DNA of 64,000 bases from positions 22,243,001 through 22,307,000 of the forward strand of contig NC_060211.1 of assembly GCF_021130785.1 (NCBI RefSeq), written 5' to 3'. The notes beneath the pieces are model-generated. The model had not been told where the DNA came from and searched no databases. It worked only from the letters and a program-made list of their open reading frames with translations. The stretch is from Homalodisca vitripennis. Its lineage: Eukaryota > Arthropoda > Insecta > Hemiptera > Cicadellidae. The translations under genes and the position numbers were made by a program. This document shows positions 26,710-38,925 of this stretch, in pieces; positions within the stretch are counted from its first letter, which is position 1; each line of letters starts with the position of its first letter.

Positions 26710-28210
26710 ACATAACAATCGGTAAATAATACTTGTAAAAATTTCTATCATTATATTATACATTATTATTTTAGACTAGTAATGAAAAAAAACTGAAGCC
26801 TACATGTAGACTTAATTGAAGTAAAAGACTAGAGGAGAAATATCGGGTAGATCGTCCTCGGGGAGGTATAGAAGAGTTTTTGTTGGACAAAAGTCCCTTA
26901 GGTAATCTTTACAAACTGTCACAACTCTTAATTGAAATCTGTCTGTTGTGGAATTGAGTTCATTTTTGTTTTCACTGTGAAACCGTATAAAATCAATAGT
27001 ACTATTACGGAGTAAAAATTTAATATTTCATATGAACATAATTATGAAATCATCACGACTTACTGTAAAATCGATTGCGAGAAAAAGAATTATCGCATTA
27101 CGATGAACTAAACAGGATTTTCAGAAAACTCTTGAGTTAAAATGTGATTTCATTATTTTTTTAACATCAAGTTGTGACAAATAACCGCAGGAATTTGATT
27201 CGTCAAGTTTTTAGATAAAATATTTGTCAATTTATTCATCTTATTAAACCAAACACTTTGGTAAAACGAAACTTAATTTAATTACCTTTAATCATTTCAA
27301 AATGGCAGAAAAAAGTGAAAAATTGAACAATAGATATATAACACCAAGTATGCAATTAAAAAGATAAATCTTTTTTATTTTCATATTTACTTTTATAATA
27401 AACTCATGGTTAGTACTTGGTTTGGTAAGTACGTCATATTTTTTTCAAATCCCTCTCCTCGTATTTGAAAACCAAATTTAATACATTTCAGTATTCTGTG
27501 TGAATTTCAATATATATTTAGTTTTTTATTTATATAATATAAAACTGTACACTTTTTATTTTTGTTTTTAAAATTTTTGTAGCAGAGTAACATTATTCAA
27601 ATTACAATTAAAAAATGTGTTTTTTGCATCACTAAAACATATATTTATGCTATAGTAAAATATTGAGGCAATGGAATATTATTAAGTTTTCCTAAAAGTG
27701 TTCATAATCAATATAACTATTTTTTACATATCTATATACGTTTATTGTATTACAATACAGATTGAGTTTTGTTGCTGTTACTATTATGAATAAACAGATA
27801 ATTTCCATAATTCATGGTTATACATCTATGAACATGAATCATATATTTTATTAGAATCACATGTTCTTAAAACTGCAACGATGAAAATATTTTCATAAAG
27901 AGTATTGATTATTTCAATAAAAATTCAGAAATATTAAATTGCTCTGAAAGGTAGTTTTTGTAGGGAACCCGGTTATGCTACTATTGTACGATAACTAGTT
28001 CTCTCACAGTCGATTTGAGATATCTTACATAAAACTCATAAATATCCTATATACTTTACTTTGGTAAATATTTATTGCTATTGAATTGCCATTTTTGAAA
28101 ATTGACTGAATATTAGAAGTTATTCTATAGGTATTTGTTTTTGCTATTAACTGTTCGTTTTAGTATTTAATCAAACACTCGTTTGAACGGAAAAGCTTAA
28201 TGAAAAATTA
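26710..28210. other. AT-rich gene-free DNA
   Basis: No gene or recognisable repeat is seen. Confidence 0.4.
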
Positions 28211-28214
28211 TATG

Positions 28215-28280
28215 TCTGTCTGTATTGAAGTGGTTGATATGGTCACAGACAAGTGAAAGATCCGGGTTCGAGTCACGAAA
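28215..28280 (+). repeat. tRNA-like promoter remnant (possible SINE head)
   Basis: GATCCGGGTTCGAGTCACG at 28260-28278 matches a Pol III B-box (GGTTCGAGTC). A weak A-box-like stretch lies about 35 bp upstream (GAAGTGGTTGATATGG). No full cloverleaf can be drawn, so a tRNA gene is not called. A decayed tRNA-derived SINE or tRNA pseudogene is the likely explanation. Confidence 0.4.
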
Positions 28281-28284
28281 TATC

Positions 28285-30865
28285 AAGCACTTTTTTATCA
28301 ATATGTAATCATAAATTTATACCCACATATACACACTCTTTGCAGTAAGTTAGGTTCCAGTTAAAAGCATGCATCAAAGTCCAGTGTTGTCTTTAACCCA
28401 AAATAACATTTACCAGCAGACCAGAGACAGGCTGTTGCCTAAATACTTCGTCTCTCAAATCAGAAGCGCCGACATGATATGGTCCATTTCCCTTAAAACA
28501 TAAAATTATATTAACCTCATTGGCTTCAAGTCTTTTTGGTGCGTAGAACAAGCACATATACGCACATAACGTTTTCATTACTAAAGCAAATAATAATGAA
28601 TATTGATTATATGGGTTTCTTTACAAATTTTATTTCTAAGTTACCTATACAAGATTTTAAAAACATATATTTTCTTTAAAGAAAACCCAAAAATGGTATC
28701 TGTAAACCATTTTAAATACTGGACTTTCTTCCTGATGTTCACCATATAACCAGAATTCCTTATGATAAATTAAATGTTTCTTTTGCCATTCAAGAATTAT
28801 CATTATTTCTTTGAAGATGAAGAAAAATACCTGCGTTTACAAGCTGAAAACGTTGTTTTTTACGTAGGAGTGTGGTTTTAAACCTCAGTTGATGAAGCCT
28901 CTAAAATTGTCATATGTATTATATAAACATGAACTTTACTTTTCTACAATGAACTATTTACTATATATTTATGTTAAATAAAACATATTTAAATATAGTT
29001 TTATTATTTTTATTTTAATATTTCATTTCTCGAAGAGAATATTGAATTTCTAAACCATACAGGGTATTTCTGACTGAGAACATACAATATAAGTTTATTG
29101 TGAGTTTCCTGTTATAAGAATCACGATCTAAACTTTCCTGTCTTTCGATTGTGAAAGTTGTCTCCACATTAATCCTTCAACGTTTGCAAACTGTTTGGGC
29201 ACTTATTTGTGAAATAGTCATTTGTTTTACTTTTGTACACCAATTATGTTTTATACGATTGTTAAAAAGGAAATAGAAATTTGGAATAGGTTTCTGTCAC
29301 TTTAATTTATTGTTTAAATGCTGAAACTACCAGTATGAAAGTTTTAAACTGTGGTTTCAAAGTAGTGTTTATTCGATTTAACTAAATGGTGATACATGAA
29401 TAGAGAGATATTGAGATATTCTACAGAAGGAGAACAAAGAGTTTTGTGACCGAGAGATTTCGTGCGGCACATTCACGACGGTCATCAACAAAGTAATATC
29501 AGCAGTAAAGAATCATAGCAGCAATTACTTCTTATTCTGGAATTTTATTACTGGTTATAACCTTTTTATCTAGTCCAGTAATTCGTGAACCTTTGATATA
29601 ACAGGCAGTTTTAAGGAAATACTAATTCCCACAGTTAATAAAGTAGAAATTGTAAGTGACCACATTTTTACAATAATTTTTAATAAAGCCATCCCATAAC
29701 ATATTTTAAGACCATACTTTAAACAATACTCACTTAAAATTATTCATCCTGTCTTTTCGTTTCTAGTACAGTGTTACAATATTTTATAAGTTATCATTCT
29801 ATTGTCATTATTCTTTGGCTATACGTATAAATATTTAGAAAAAGTAAAAATTGAGTACAATGTAGTATGTTTTACGTCTTTTTTTGAGAAATTGTATTCG
29901 TGTCCGTAAATATTTTCTTCAGATTATTCCAATTTAACGCCAAAAAACATCATTTATAACTAGATTTGTCAACGATAGGTGATTAAATCTCCCAATCAGA
30001 GCCACCATAGACATAAAGTTAGCAATAAGGGGTTAGTTTAGAACTTTTAACACTGTAACACCTTCACTGCGGCTCTATGAACATTAATAATGAACACAAC
30101 CTGCAGCCAGCATGTAAGGCATTTGCCAAAGTCATCTTCCTTTAACAATAATAATTATGCCCATGGAACAAAGGTAAATATGAAAGTATCACCAATGTGC
30201 ACTACATATAAATAGTTATGCTCATATCATAAGACATTACCAAGGAGAATATCTAGAGTAGCGCAAGAAGCATTGTAGGTTTGTATATGCTATAGGTCAC
30301 AGGAATATAAAAGCTGTGTTTGCGATACCTGTCCTGACAGTCTAAGTACACAAAATAACCAAAGTAACCTTGTCAAATTCTTCCCAATTGGTTGAATAGT
30401 ACTACAATTATATCGTTTCCTCCACTTTGAGAACTTAAATAGCCATAACAGTCATTGGAAATACTCCCAATCTAGTATTCTTTAGAAGACTTTGAATCCA
30501 TTGGAATCATATCACTTGTCGGTAGGCATTTGCATATGATCCTTAAAGTGCCTTCCGAAAGTGGAATAATACAGTTTACACACACATTATTTCGTTACAT
30601 GTCACTAATATGTTTCATAGTAGAGGTCTCATTGCCGTTGCGACTGTACAGCTATAGGAGAGCCGCATAACAAGAAGAGACCCTATGAAGAGTTCATATG
30701 TGCGTGAAGTGGTAGATCACAAGGGTGTGGGTAATGGCGTAAGGCAAAGATTGGATTCTAATCATTTATCGTCAATAAGTAACAATAAACAAAGGAGCAT
30801 TTTTGTAGTTTATCTATATTTACTTTTGTTTTAATCGAAATAACTATATATCCCTCAATTGGTAA
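28285..30865. other. Gene-free DNA
   Basis: No gene is recognised. The 61-codon frame at 28393-28578 and the mildly GC-richer part at 30.0-30.7 kb show no domain or splice signal pair. Confidence 0.4.
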
Positions 30866-30869
30866 TGAT

Positions 30870-31049
30870 ATTATGCTCATTCCTTTGTTTGAAGGTTATT
30901 TTTGACGATGGAAGGATTGTGAAGGAAACAGAATTTTCCGGACATTTTCCATCGTTCAGTGTAACACTGGTGTTACTGGGTGTTACTGATTTCTTGTTTC
31001 ACTGAACGATGGCAAATATCCGGAAAAATCCTGTTTCCTTCATTATGCT
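30870..31049 (+). repeat. Family B foldback element with target duplication
   Basis: Starts with the one-sided tag TTATTTTTGACGATGGAAGG, then the arm GTGAAGGAAACAG..., then a centre holding GTGTTACTGGGTGTTACT, then the inverted arm ending CCTGTTTCCTTC at 31041. ATTATGCT lies on both sides (30870-30877 and 31042-31049), which fits a target-site duplication. It has the same architecture as 4.5 and 47.5 kb. Confidence 0.75.
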
Positions 31050-31059
31050 GATATTTAAA

Positions 31060-31870
31060 CAAATTTAGTTGTTCTGGCAATATCGTGTTTTTTAAAATTG
31101 TATTATGACGTTTTAGTTCGTCTTTAAATCAGAAATAATAGCTGAAAAGAAAGCTAGAAAATACTTTGGAACTGCATTTATGTTGAAACGACAACATTTT
31201 CTATAAATCATTCATCTGAACACCTTAACATATTGCGGCAACAATTTGTATTAGTATGAAATAAAATCATTTTATAGACTTTGGTCTTATTGTGCAGGAC
31301 AAAAGTAGACGTCACGTTTATTGAGTAGTTGGGATTTTTATGCTGATAAAATCTTTAATTTTATTCATATGGCATATTTAAAATATCGGTAATGTGAAGA
31401 TAGGTTTAAAATTGCTTTAGTGAAATTTTCAGAGAAATTTGTCATAACAATATGCTCAACACCAGTACAGTTCCAATCGTGTAGTTTTTTTACCATTTTG
31501 AAGAGTATGATTAAAATTAACGTGTTATATTACATTTTTCTAGACATTAAGATCTTTAAAATAATTATATACATAACTTAAAAATATATGATATTTTTAA
31601 GAATCGAACTATGACCATTATTGCATTGGAACGCAAGACAATTATAAGAGCCTAATTTTTATTACAGTATTAAAAATAGCTTATTATTCCACTCTTGTTG
31701 TGTCTAATTTTAGTAGTAGTGTAAAATTATGGTCTGGAGACCCTAAGTTTGTAAATGGCTTTTGTATATAAGTACAAGTTGGGGGGGATTAGGTACATCC
31801 TCCCTCGTGTACCAAACACAGCACATTCACTATTGTGTGGAACACGTGAGATAAGGCAGTGTCAGGTCAC
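31060..31870. other. AT-rich gene-free DNA
   Basis: No gene is recognised in this stretch. Confidence 0.4.
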
Positions 31871-31872
31871 CA

Positions 31873-31893
31873 CCCCCCCCCCCCCCCCCCCCC
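31873..31893. repeat. Poly-C tract (21 C)
   Basis: A pure run of 21 C followed by CA-interrupted C triplets. Its length is prone to assembly error. The proline-rich frames across it are artefacts. Confidence 0.9.
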
Positions 31894-32034
31894 ACCACCC
31901 ACTTCCCTACCCCAAGTTATTGTTTGTACAATACAATTACAGAGGTACAGTGTTACTCTGGTCTCATTCCATAGACATTTCATTTCCTCTGGTTTGTCTG
32001 CGACACACAAGAGAGTGTTAGATGTAAGTCCTTG

Positions 32035-32084
32035 TGCTGTGAACACTGTCCAGGAAATTTATCTTTGCGACAGTGTTCACAGCA
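32035..32084. repeat. Perfect 16-bp hairpin
   Basis: TGCTGTGAACACTGTC (32035-32050) and its exact complement GACAGTGTTCACAGCA (32069-32084) are separated by 18 nt. It could be the core of a small MITE or a structured RNA. No terminator or gene context is seen. Confidence 0.8.
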
Positions 32085-32660
32085 TAGGAGTGATATTACA
32101 TTACGTAGTATGAATAAGAGTGTTCACAAAAGAGGGTATCACAAACTATAACCACAAACATAGGTCGAGAAATGTGTCGTTCATCCGCTTTCCACCATTT
32201 AGTATTTTTTATTAAAAATATATATCTCTAGAACTGGTTAAGCTAGTTTAAAACATAACGATCAAAATATTTATACATACGATAGTTTAAAATATTGATA
32301 TACAGTAAAAATATAAAACTTTTTAAAATTTTATTCTTGTTATTTCCAAAGGGCTTCCTTCAGATTTTACGAATTGTGTGTAATTACTACGGACATTTCC
32401 ATTTAAAACGATAAATTATAAATATTAGGTAATAAACGTGGTAATTGAATACTTTGATACTCGAGAATTAAAATAAGAGAGACAGATATTGACTTTGCTA
32501 AAACTTTTAATGTTTTGAAGTGAAAAATTATTATGGAAGATATTAGTTACAGAAAGGGGTTAATATTTATGCTAAATCACCGACGTCATGGAAAGGATTG
32601 ATTTAATAAGAATGTTGAGTTTAACCCAGTTCACCTTCCACTTATTGCATTGTGTGGTAT

Positions 32661-32773
32661 CTGATGCTGTTACAGCGTCAGATTTGAGTTTTTTGTCGTC
32701 GACTTTTTTTCGATCTCTTCAGACGAACTCTGATGGCTCTAGATTCCAGAAGTCAAGTCTGTAACAGCATCAG
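32661..32773. repeat. 15-bp perfect inverted repeat pair
   Basis: CTGATGCTGTTACAG (32661-32675) and its exact complement CTGTAACAGCATCAG (32759-32773) enclose an 83-bp GC-richer centre. This resembles a miniature inverted-repeat element, but no target duplication is obvious. Confidence 0.6.
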
Positions 32774-33044
32774 TTCCAGACGCTGCACTAAGAGACAAAC
32801 TCCACATTCATACACAGTAATCGTAACCAATTTATGTTGGAATTCTTAAAAAATTACTTTTTGCATATCTTTGTACATATAGTTTATAAAATATACAAAC
32901 CTTTGTTCAAATTACTGTTCGCAGTTAAATTAAATGCGACATAAATAATAAAATATATTCATTTGAATTAATAACACTTTATCATATGGTGAAAACGTGC
33001 TTTCATATTCAAAACCTTATGGAAGTATTTTATCCCTTACCTGG

Positions 33045-33215
33045 AAAGCCATAACAAGCCTGAAACAGACTTGCAAGCACTTTAATCCTGGATCTGGCCA
33101 GCGAGATCAACCAGGAAAAAAGATGCAGACCCGGCCTGGAAACATCCAATGTGCCTTGTGATGGACAACGGCAGCACAAGACTAATGATCTGGTGAACTG
33201 GATGGAAAAGTAACT
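33045..33215. other. GC-richer block, unidentified
   Basis: About 170 bp of balanced base composition inside very AT-rich DNA. Short open frames on the plus strand stop after fewer than 45 codons. It may be a fragment of an old transposon or exon; I recognise no motif. Confidence 0.3.
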
Positions 33216-33219
33216 AAAA

Positions 33220-34700
33220 GTTATATAATAGACTGTGATGTTTCAAAATGTGATATTTTTAAGTGTTTATCGATCTAGTTAGAATGTCAGTACTATCTTC
33301 TTTTGGAGTATTATGCTAACGTTGGATACAGTAGTTTTGTTTTCTACATCACTGACAATTAGCTTTTTTAAATAATATTTTAAACATTAAACAGTTATTT
33401 AGTAACATATTGTAACAATTGTGTTCAAAAAACTACTCAAGTTTTAAAAGATACTGTTTATTTTAAAACTTTTTTCCAAAGACAAGTACATTTTCATCTT
33501 CTAATACCAAAGAATTATTTACGCTAACCAATCCTAATATAAACTACGGAAATATAATCAAATAGCTACTGAATTCTTAACTCAAGTTGAAAGATTAATG
33601 AAAATTGACAAAATACAGGGTACAAAAACCACCTTAGCAATATTTTATAATCTAAGTGAATCTCTGCATAATACATTCAACTTAAACATACAGCCAAACA
33701 CATTCTTTTCACGTTTTATCGTATATTTACCTTCTAAAAATGGTTATCAAATGAGCAATATATAGATAAAGTACGAGTTATTAGAGCCATACTAGGAGTA
33801 ATATTGAATTGTTACATCACAGAACAATTCGTTCTGAATGTAAACGTCATGATTTTCGTAGATAAAATGTATTTCATCTGACAACATAAAATATTCCATA
33901 CTTATATGTGGTTCATCATTTATTGGGCTAAAATATATTTATATAATCGTGAATATATCATTATGTGCTGTTATCAGAGTTTATTGAAAAATTAGTTTTT
34001 AATCCCCTTAGACACTATGAAAAATTATTTTATAAAAGCTAATTAAACTGATTATTTAATGTATGTCTGTAATAAATTCAGTATTGGGCCCAATTTTCCG
34101 TGAATGATATTTAGAAACTGACGTAGTTTATTAAAGGTCCAATATGAAAAAACATTGAATGTTAGCAATATTTTAAAAGTTTCTAAAATTTATTTACTCC
34201 ATAACAATTTTTGGTCTCACTTTAAAACTCAAGTTTAAAACTATAATTTAAAACTATCTCGACTCTTCGTAGATCATTTTCAGGTGAAAAACTAATAGAA
34301 TTATTCGAATTATTCTAGATCATAACCTAAGATGATAAATCTACAATATCAGATTGCAATACCTTGCCTTTCTATAACTTTTCCAACCCTTGATATGACA
34401 TATTCATTCCAGAAAATTACTCAATTAAACTAAGTGATGTTATTTTTTATGCAAAATAAGTATTATCTACATTATAAAACTAAAGTAGCATAGAAATAGG
34501 CATAGTATAAAGTAGATTGTGAAATTATATCAACTTAATTTACAACAAATGGATAATATTTCAATCTCATTCGTCAATCTACAAACTATTTACACATTTT
34601 GGTTCACATCTCTTTCCATATGAACGTTTATCTTCTTACAGTTTACAACTTAACCATCTCTACAATAAATACAGCGCAGACTAACTTTGTATACTATCTT
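33220..34700. other. AT-rich gene-free DNA
   Basis: Nothing is recognised. This lies just beyond the probable 3' end of the minus-strand receptor gene. Confidence 0.4.
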
Positions 34701-34712
34701 TCATCAAAAATT

Positions 34713-36130
34713 TTTATTTTTACATTCAAACTTTGAAGGAAATATTTGTTCCTTGTATAATCTGAATGCCAAAAATTGTCAAAAGGTTATTTTCATCACT
34801 TTATGAATCTATTATAGCTCTTGTTTCTGTTCAAATTGTTAAAATAGTAAGATGTCTGTGATAAGATTTATATCAGGTTCAAAGGACCAAAACGTTCCCT
34901 CACCGTCAAATACAGATATTTTAAATAGTAATATGTAACAAAGATTTGGTTGGAGCTGGTTCTTCTGGTACTTCTCTCTGCAATTGAAAAAGTAATGTTA
35001 GATAATCGAACATTTTGGTTGCCTTAGTAATGTAGTGAAAATCTTCCCGGAATTAAGTTGCAAGGCTGATGTCTGAATTTTCCAATCAGGGTCACAGACT
35101 TACTTAATCAGTGTGTTCTATTAAGGATTTCTGTCAACCTGATACTGGTTGAAGATCTCGTTAGGATAAAAAGGAATGGGATAGGAGCTGATGATCCGAA
35201 GCCGGTCACCCAGCTGCTCCTTCTTCTAGGGAATCTTCCTCCTGGCATTTTGTCGAAAATCTCTTTAGGATGATAAAGCCTTGGTGATATTATCTTCTAG
35301 CCTTCCTACCTTCCTGGTACTTCCTTGAAGAAGCTATAGTAATGCTGACGTATAAACTAGTCGTAAAAGAGCATAGAAGTTTTGATATGTGTCTTCTAGA
35401 GTATCTGCTCTCCTAGTAGGAATTTGAATATCTGATTTCGACGGTAACACAGTGTTGTTGTCTGGATTAGTCTTTCAAAGTTATGTAAGTCTTTAAGAGC
35501 CCTTACTCTCCTAATAGCTTTTTTATCACAATGAGACGCTGTATCGATGCCCATAACTGTGTTAGTCATACACGTTTCCGAAATTCTCGTTCTACAGTCT
35601 ATATAGTTCTGATAGATTTTAAAGATCTCTTTAAGATTCTGTAGTTATGTTGACTTCAAAACTAGTCTTAAAAGAATTCCTCAGTTTAGAATCCCTGCTC
35701 TCCTTATCGTCTTTTCTAAACTAGTCGTACATTGATACTAGTTCGATAATGTTTATAAGTTCTTGCCAACTGGAAGTATTTTGAACATTATTTTGCGATG
35801 AACTGGTGTCCGTGTGAACAAAACTATATTTTCTTGTCTGTATATCTTGATAGTCTTAGCCTTATAGTAATGTTTTGAACATCTCAAAGGACTCTAATTC
35901 GGGTGCTTTTGCTCTCATAAACCATACGAAACCGTACGTTGATCTCTCTAGACTGGTAATCAGGTTTGGCTCTCCTGTGATGTATGCAGTATCCTTCAAT
36001 GGTCTGAAACTAGTCTCCGTGGCTGTGTAAGTCTCAAGGCGCTCCCTCTGCAGCCTTAGACAGTGAACTGCAGATCTCACAGCTGTGTACTGCTGCCGCG
36101 CTGATGGCACAGGATCAGCCTCACCGGGTC
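34713..36130 (-). other. Probable 3' UTR of the receptor gene
   Basis: Downstream of the stop the sequence stays richer in G+C than the introns as far as about 34.85 kb. It is full of loosely repeated words (CTAGTCGTA/CTAGTCTTA, CTCTTTAGGAT, TATAGTAATGCTGAC, GCTCTCCTA). The first plausible AATAAA on the minus strand beyond the GC-richer part is at 34713-34718. No open frame of significance exists, so 3' UTR with degenerate internal repetition is the best reading. The exact end is a guess. Confidence 0.4.
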
Positions 36131-36223
36131 TCAGAGCTGGACATTCTGTAGTGCCAGACAGTCCTGTCCCTCCTGGTAGGGCCCGGCCGGCACCATCTCC
36201 TGGGCGTACGAAGACCGACTGAA
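36131..36223 (-). CDS. Receptor last coding exon: C-terminus and stop
   Basis: After the acceptor TTGTTGGCAG, 30 codons ([20 protein letters not shown] and ten more ending NVQL) run to TGA at 36131-36133. The 111-bp intron before it is the shortest of the gene. The phase-0 join gives TSVS-FSRSS. A 124-codon frame at 35862-36236 overlaps this exon in another phase and is a shadow. The exact acceptor is the least secure of the gene, but alternatives near 36240 give the wrong phase. Confidence 0.75.
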   Translation of the reverse strand, partial: FSRSSYAQEMVPAGPYQEGQDCLALQNVQL

Positions 36224-38882
36224 CTGCCAACAACACAACTCCTAAAGTTTAATTACACCACGAATCTGTTCAGTTAACACGATAGCAATTATTTAACAAT
36301 GTACTGTTACCGTTTGTGATTCATAGGAACTTACCGAAACTGAAGTGATGCCTGTGCAGGAGTGACAGGGACGTTTCTTGAACCGACATTGCTTCCAACG
36401 CTTGGTAACTGCAGCTATCACCTTTTAAAAATGCATTTTATATAATATATGGTAAAATATTTAAATTAAAAAATTTTAAGTACGATAAGTGTAATTTATA
36501 AATGTTTATAAAATAACATAAAGTTTAAATGACGGAAATATTTAAAAATTATTACATTAAGTGTTTTAAAATCCAAGGACAATATAAATTGATAATTAAT
36601 AAGTCTTTATTAAATATTTTCACATCCAACTAAACACTTATTGTGTATCATACAATATAAAATAGCACTTTTGGATTTAATGTTTTATATTTTATGTAAG
36701 TTTCTTATATTTTACAATCAAAATTAAAACATTTAATGATCTTTAAATGTCAACTTTATTAACCAAATTTTGGTAAATTCCTCTCTCTGGATCCCAATAT
36801 TAACCTATTTTATTTATTTTCTTTTACAGTATAATATAGCGTATGTCGTACAAATGCAACATGCAAAATACTTACTTCCCCATTGCAGAAGCAGAACAGT
36901 AACGCCACGCACAACCCCTGAAAGCAAATGAAAGTCGATGTTACAGCTATACAGTACGATATACAGCTAGCATAATAAGACTCTTAAAAGTGATATTAAT
37001 AGTTTCAATTTACAGCAAACTTTTAAAAAGTATAGAAAGAAATATATCATAAAATTGTCACAAACATTGGGAAATCCCAAAGACAAAAACTCATTCGAAA
37101 ACAAATCAGGAACTTAATAAAATAAAAATATGTAATAAAATTAAATTAAATGCAACAACTGTAATAAAGTGCATATTTTCCAAACAAAAATAAACATCAA
37201 AACATGATTCAAAGAACATTTTGCACACATTAAATATGAAAGAACGGAAATATATGCTGGTGTGAAACACTGTGTTGAATTTGTACACATTATACCTGAT
37301 ACAAATTTACGATTATTAAAAAAATTTACAAACCCACAAACTTGCACGCTTGGCAAACATTTTATTAAATAAACAAAAATTAAGTACAACTTATAAATAA
37401 TGAAGACGGACATAATAAAAAATTAAATTGTACTCCCAATATCAATTTGTAAGAACATTAAAATGTAATTACATATATTTTACACTGGCTAGCCATATTT
37501 CCAAATAGTTCACAATATTTATTGTTTAGAAACATTTTAAAAATTATTTATTTGTGGAGTCACTTGACATATAATCTTTGATTTTTAGAGGCCTCACAAA
37601 AATAAAAACTTTTATTGGAATATTTGTGCAAATCGTTTACAAGTCTAGATTTTTTAGACATTTTAACAGTATAGATATATAGTTTGCATAATATGAGTAT
37701 CGAAATGTTAAACAATAGTGTTGGTAATTGACAAATTGAAATAAAAACCGGTTTCTCATACTGCAAGGGAACAAAACAGGAGAACATAATTTGAAATTTC
37801 GTGATAAAATACAAGACATTTCTAGCACTTTAATACTTATCTATTCGTTAAAGAGACCTTCTCTCCTGAGAATATTAAACATTCTGCCCTCCTACACTTA
37901 ACTGACAGGTTTTGTAAACTGTAGGGAACTTCTTTATCAACGTTTTTAATAAGATCTATAAGATTCTAACTCGTATTGAGAGGCTAAAATAAACAATATG
38001 GTATGAATATGATACAATTCAGTCTGCAAAACGTTTTTATGTGTATCTGCGAGTTCTAGTTGAGGACTGATGAAAGCCTAACATCTTTATTTTCGTTATT
38101 TAAACATTGCTGGAATATTAATCTGTCTTGAAAAATAATTTCATGTGTATAATTCTTATATATTTTATTATTTAAATGTTATATCATGTTGCCCAACGCA
38201 ATTACATTTATGTCATTCAAATTTTCAATCAACTGTTTATAGACGCAGATGGGAGGTGGGGAAGTTACATATATTTTAAATAGAGATTGAGTCACGATAA
38301 CTGCTTGCTCCATATGTACTGTATGTACATAGAAGGAAGTCAGTGCACATAGTTTTAATGAGTTTCTTTACTAGTATCAATCAATAAAATCTGTCATAAT
38401 GGCAGCCGTTTAAAATTGCTTAAACATTCTTATTTCTCAACTATTTTCAAAACAGGAAAAGAGACATTTAGTAGCCATTTTTTAGACAACTGCTGTTCTT
38501 GGACATTTTTCGACATCTCTTAAGATGTGAAAACAAATTATTGCATCTCTGTAAATAGGTATCATATAGCTAAACAAGTAGTAGGCGAAGTTCCCCCATT
38601 AACCACTCCCCTACATTTAGTCACTTTCCAGATAACATCGGAACTCAGTTAAGATACAAACCCTATATAATTTAAAGCTTTATACTCATTCTATTTTTCA
38701 TTTAATATCCCAATAATCAGACAAAAAAATGAATTAAATTAATATTTTTAATTTAAACTATACAGGATAAACATTTAAGTAAGTCATGATTTCCAAATAT
38801 ACAGTGTGTATAAATGATTAGAAAGTGATGACATAAAAGTTTTAGCAATAAATAAGAAAATTGTTATGAAATTTTTATTGTT

Positions 38883-38925
<43 letters not shown>

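Noticed and set aside
28215..28280. Functional tRNA gene
   Set aside because: The B-box is good, but an acceptor stem and anticodon arm cannot be paired. It is listed only as a tRNA-like remnant.
31755..32113. Two proline-rich frames of 84-88 codons
   Set aside because: Both depend on the 21-C homopolymer, and the remainder has no domain or splice context.
35862..36236. 124-codon Gly/Pro-rich minus-strand frame
   Set aside because: It overlaps the last receptor exon in another phase. The spliced phase-0 reading gives a tail consistent with the rest of the receptor.
37106..37828. Four overlapping hydrophobic minus-strand frames in a receptor intron
   Set aside because: AT-rich DNA readily yields Phe/Leu/Ile-rich frames. 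They overlap each other, lack class B motifs, and the receptor exons already join in phase without them.
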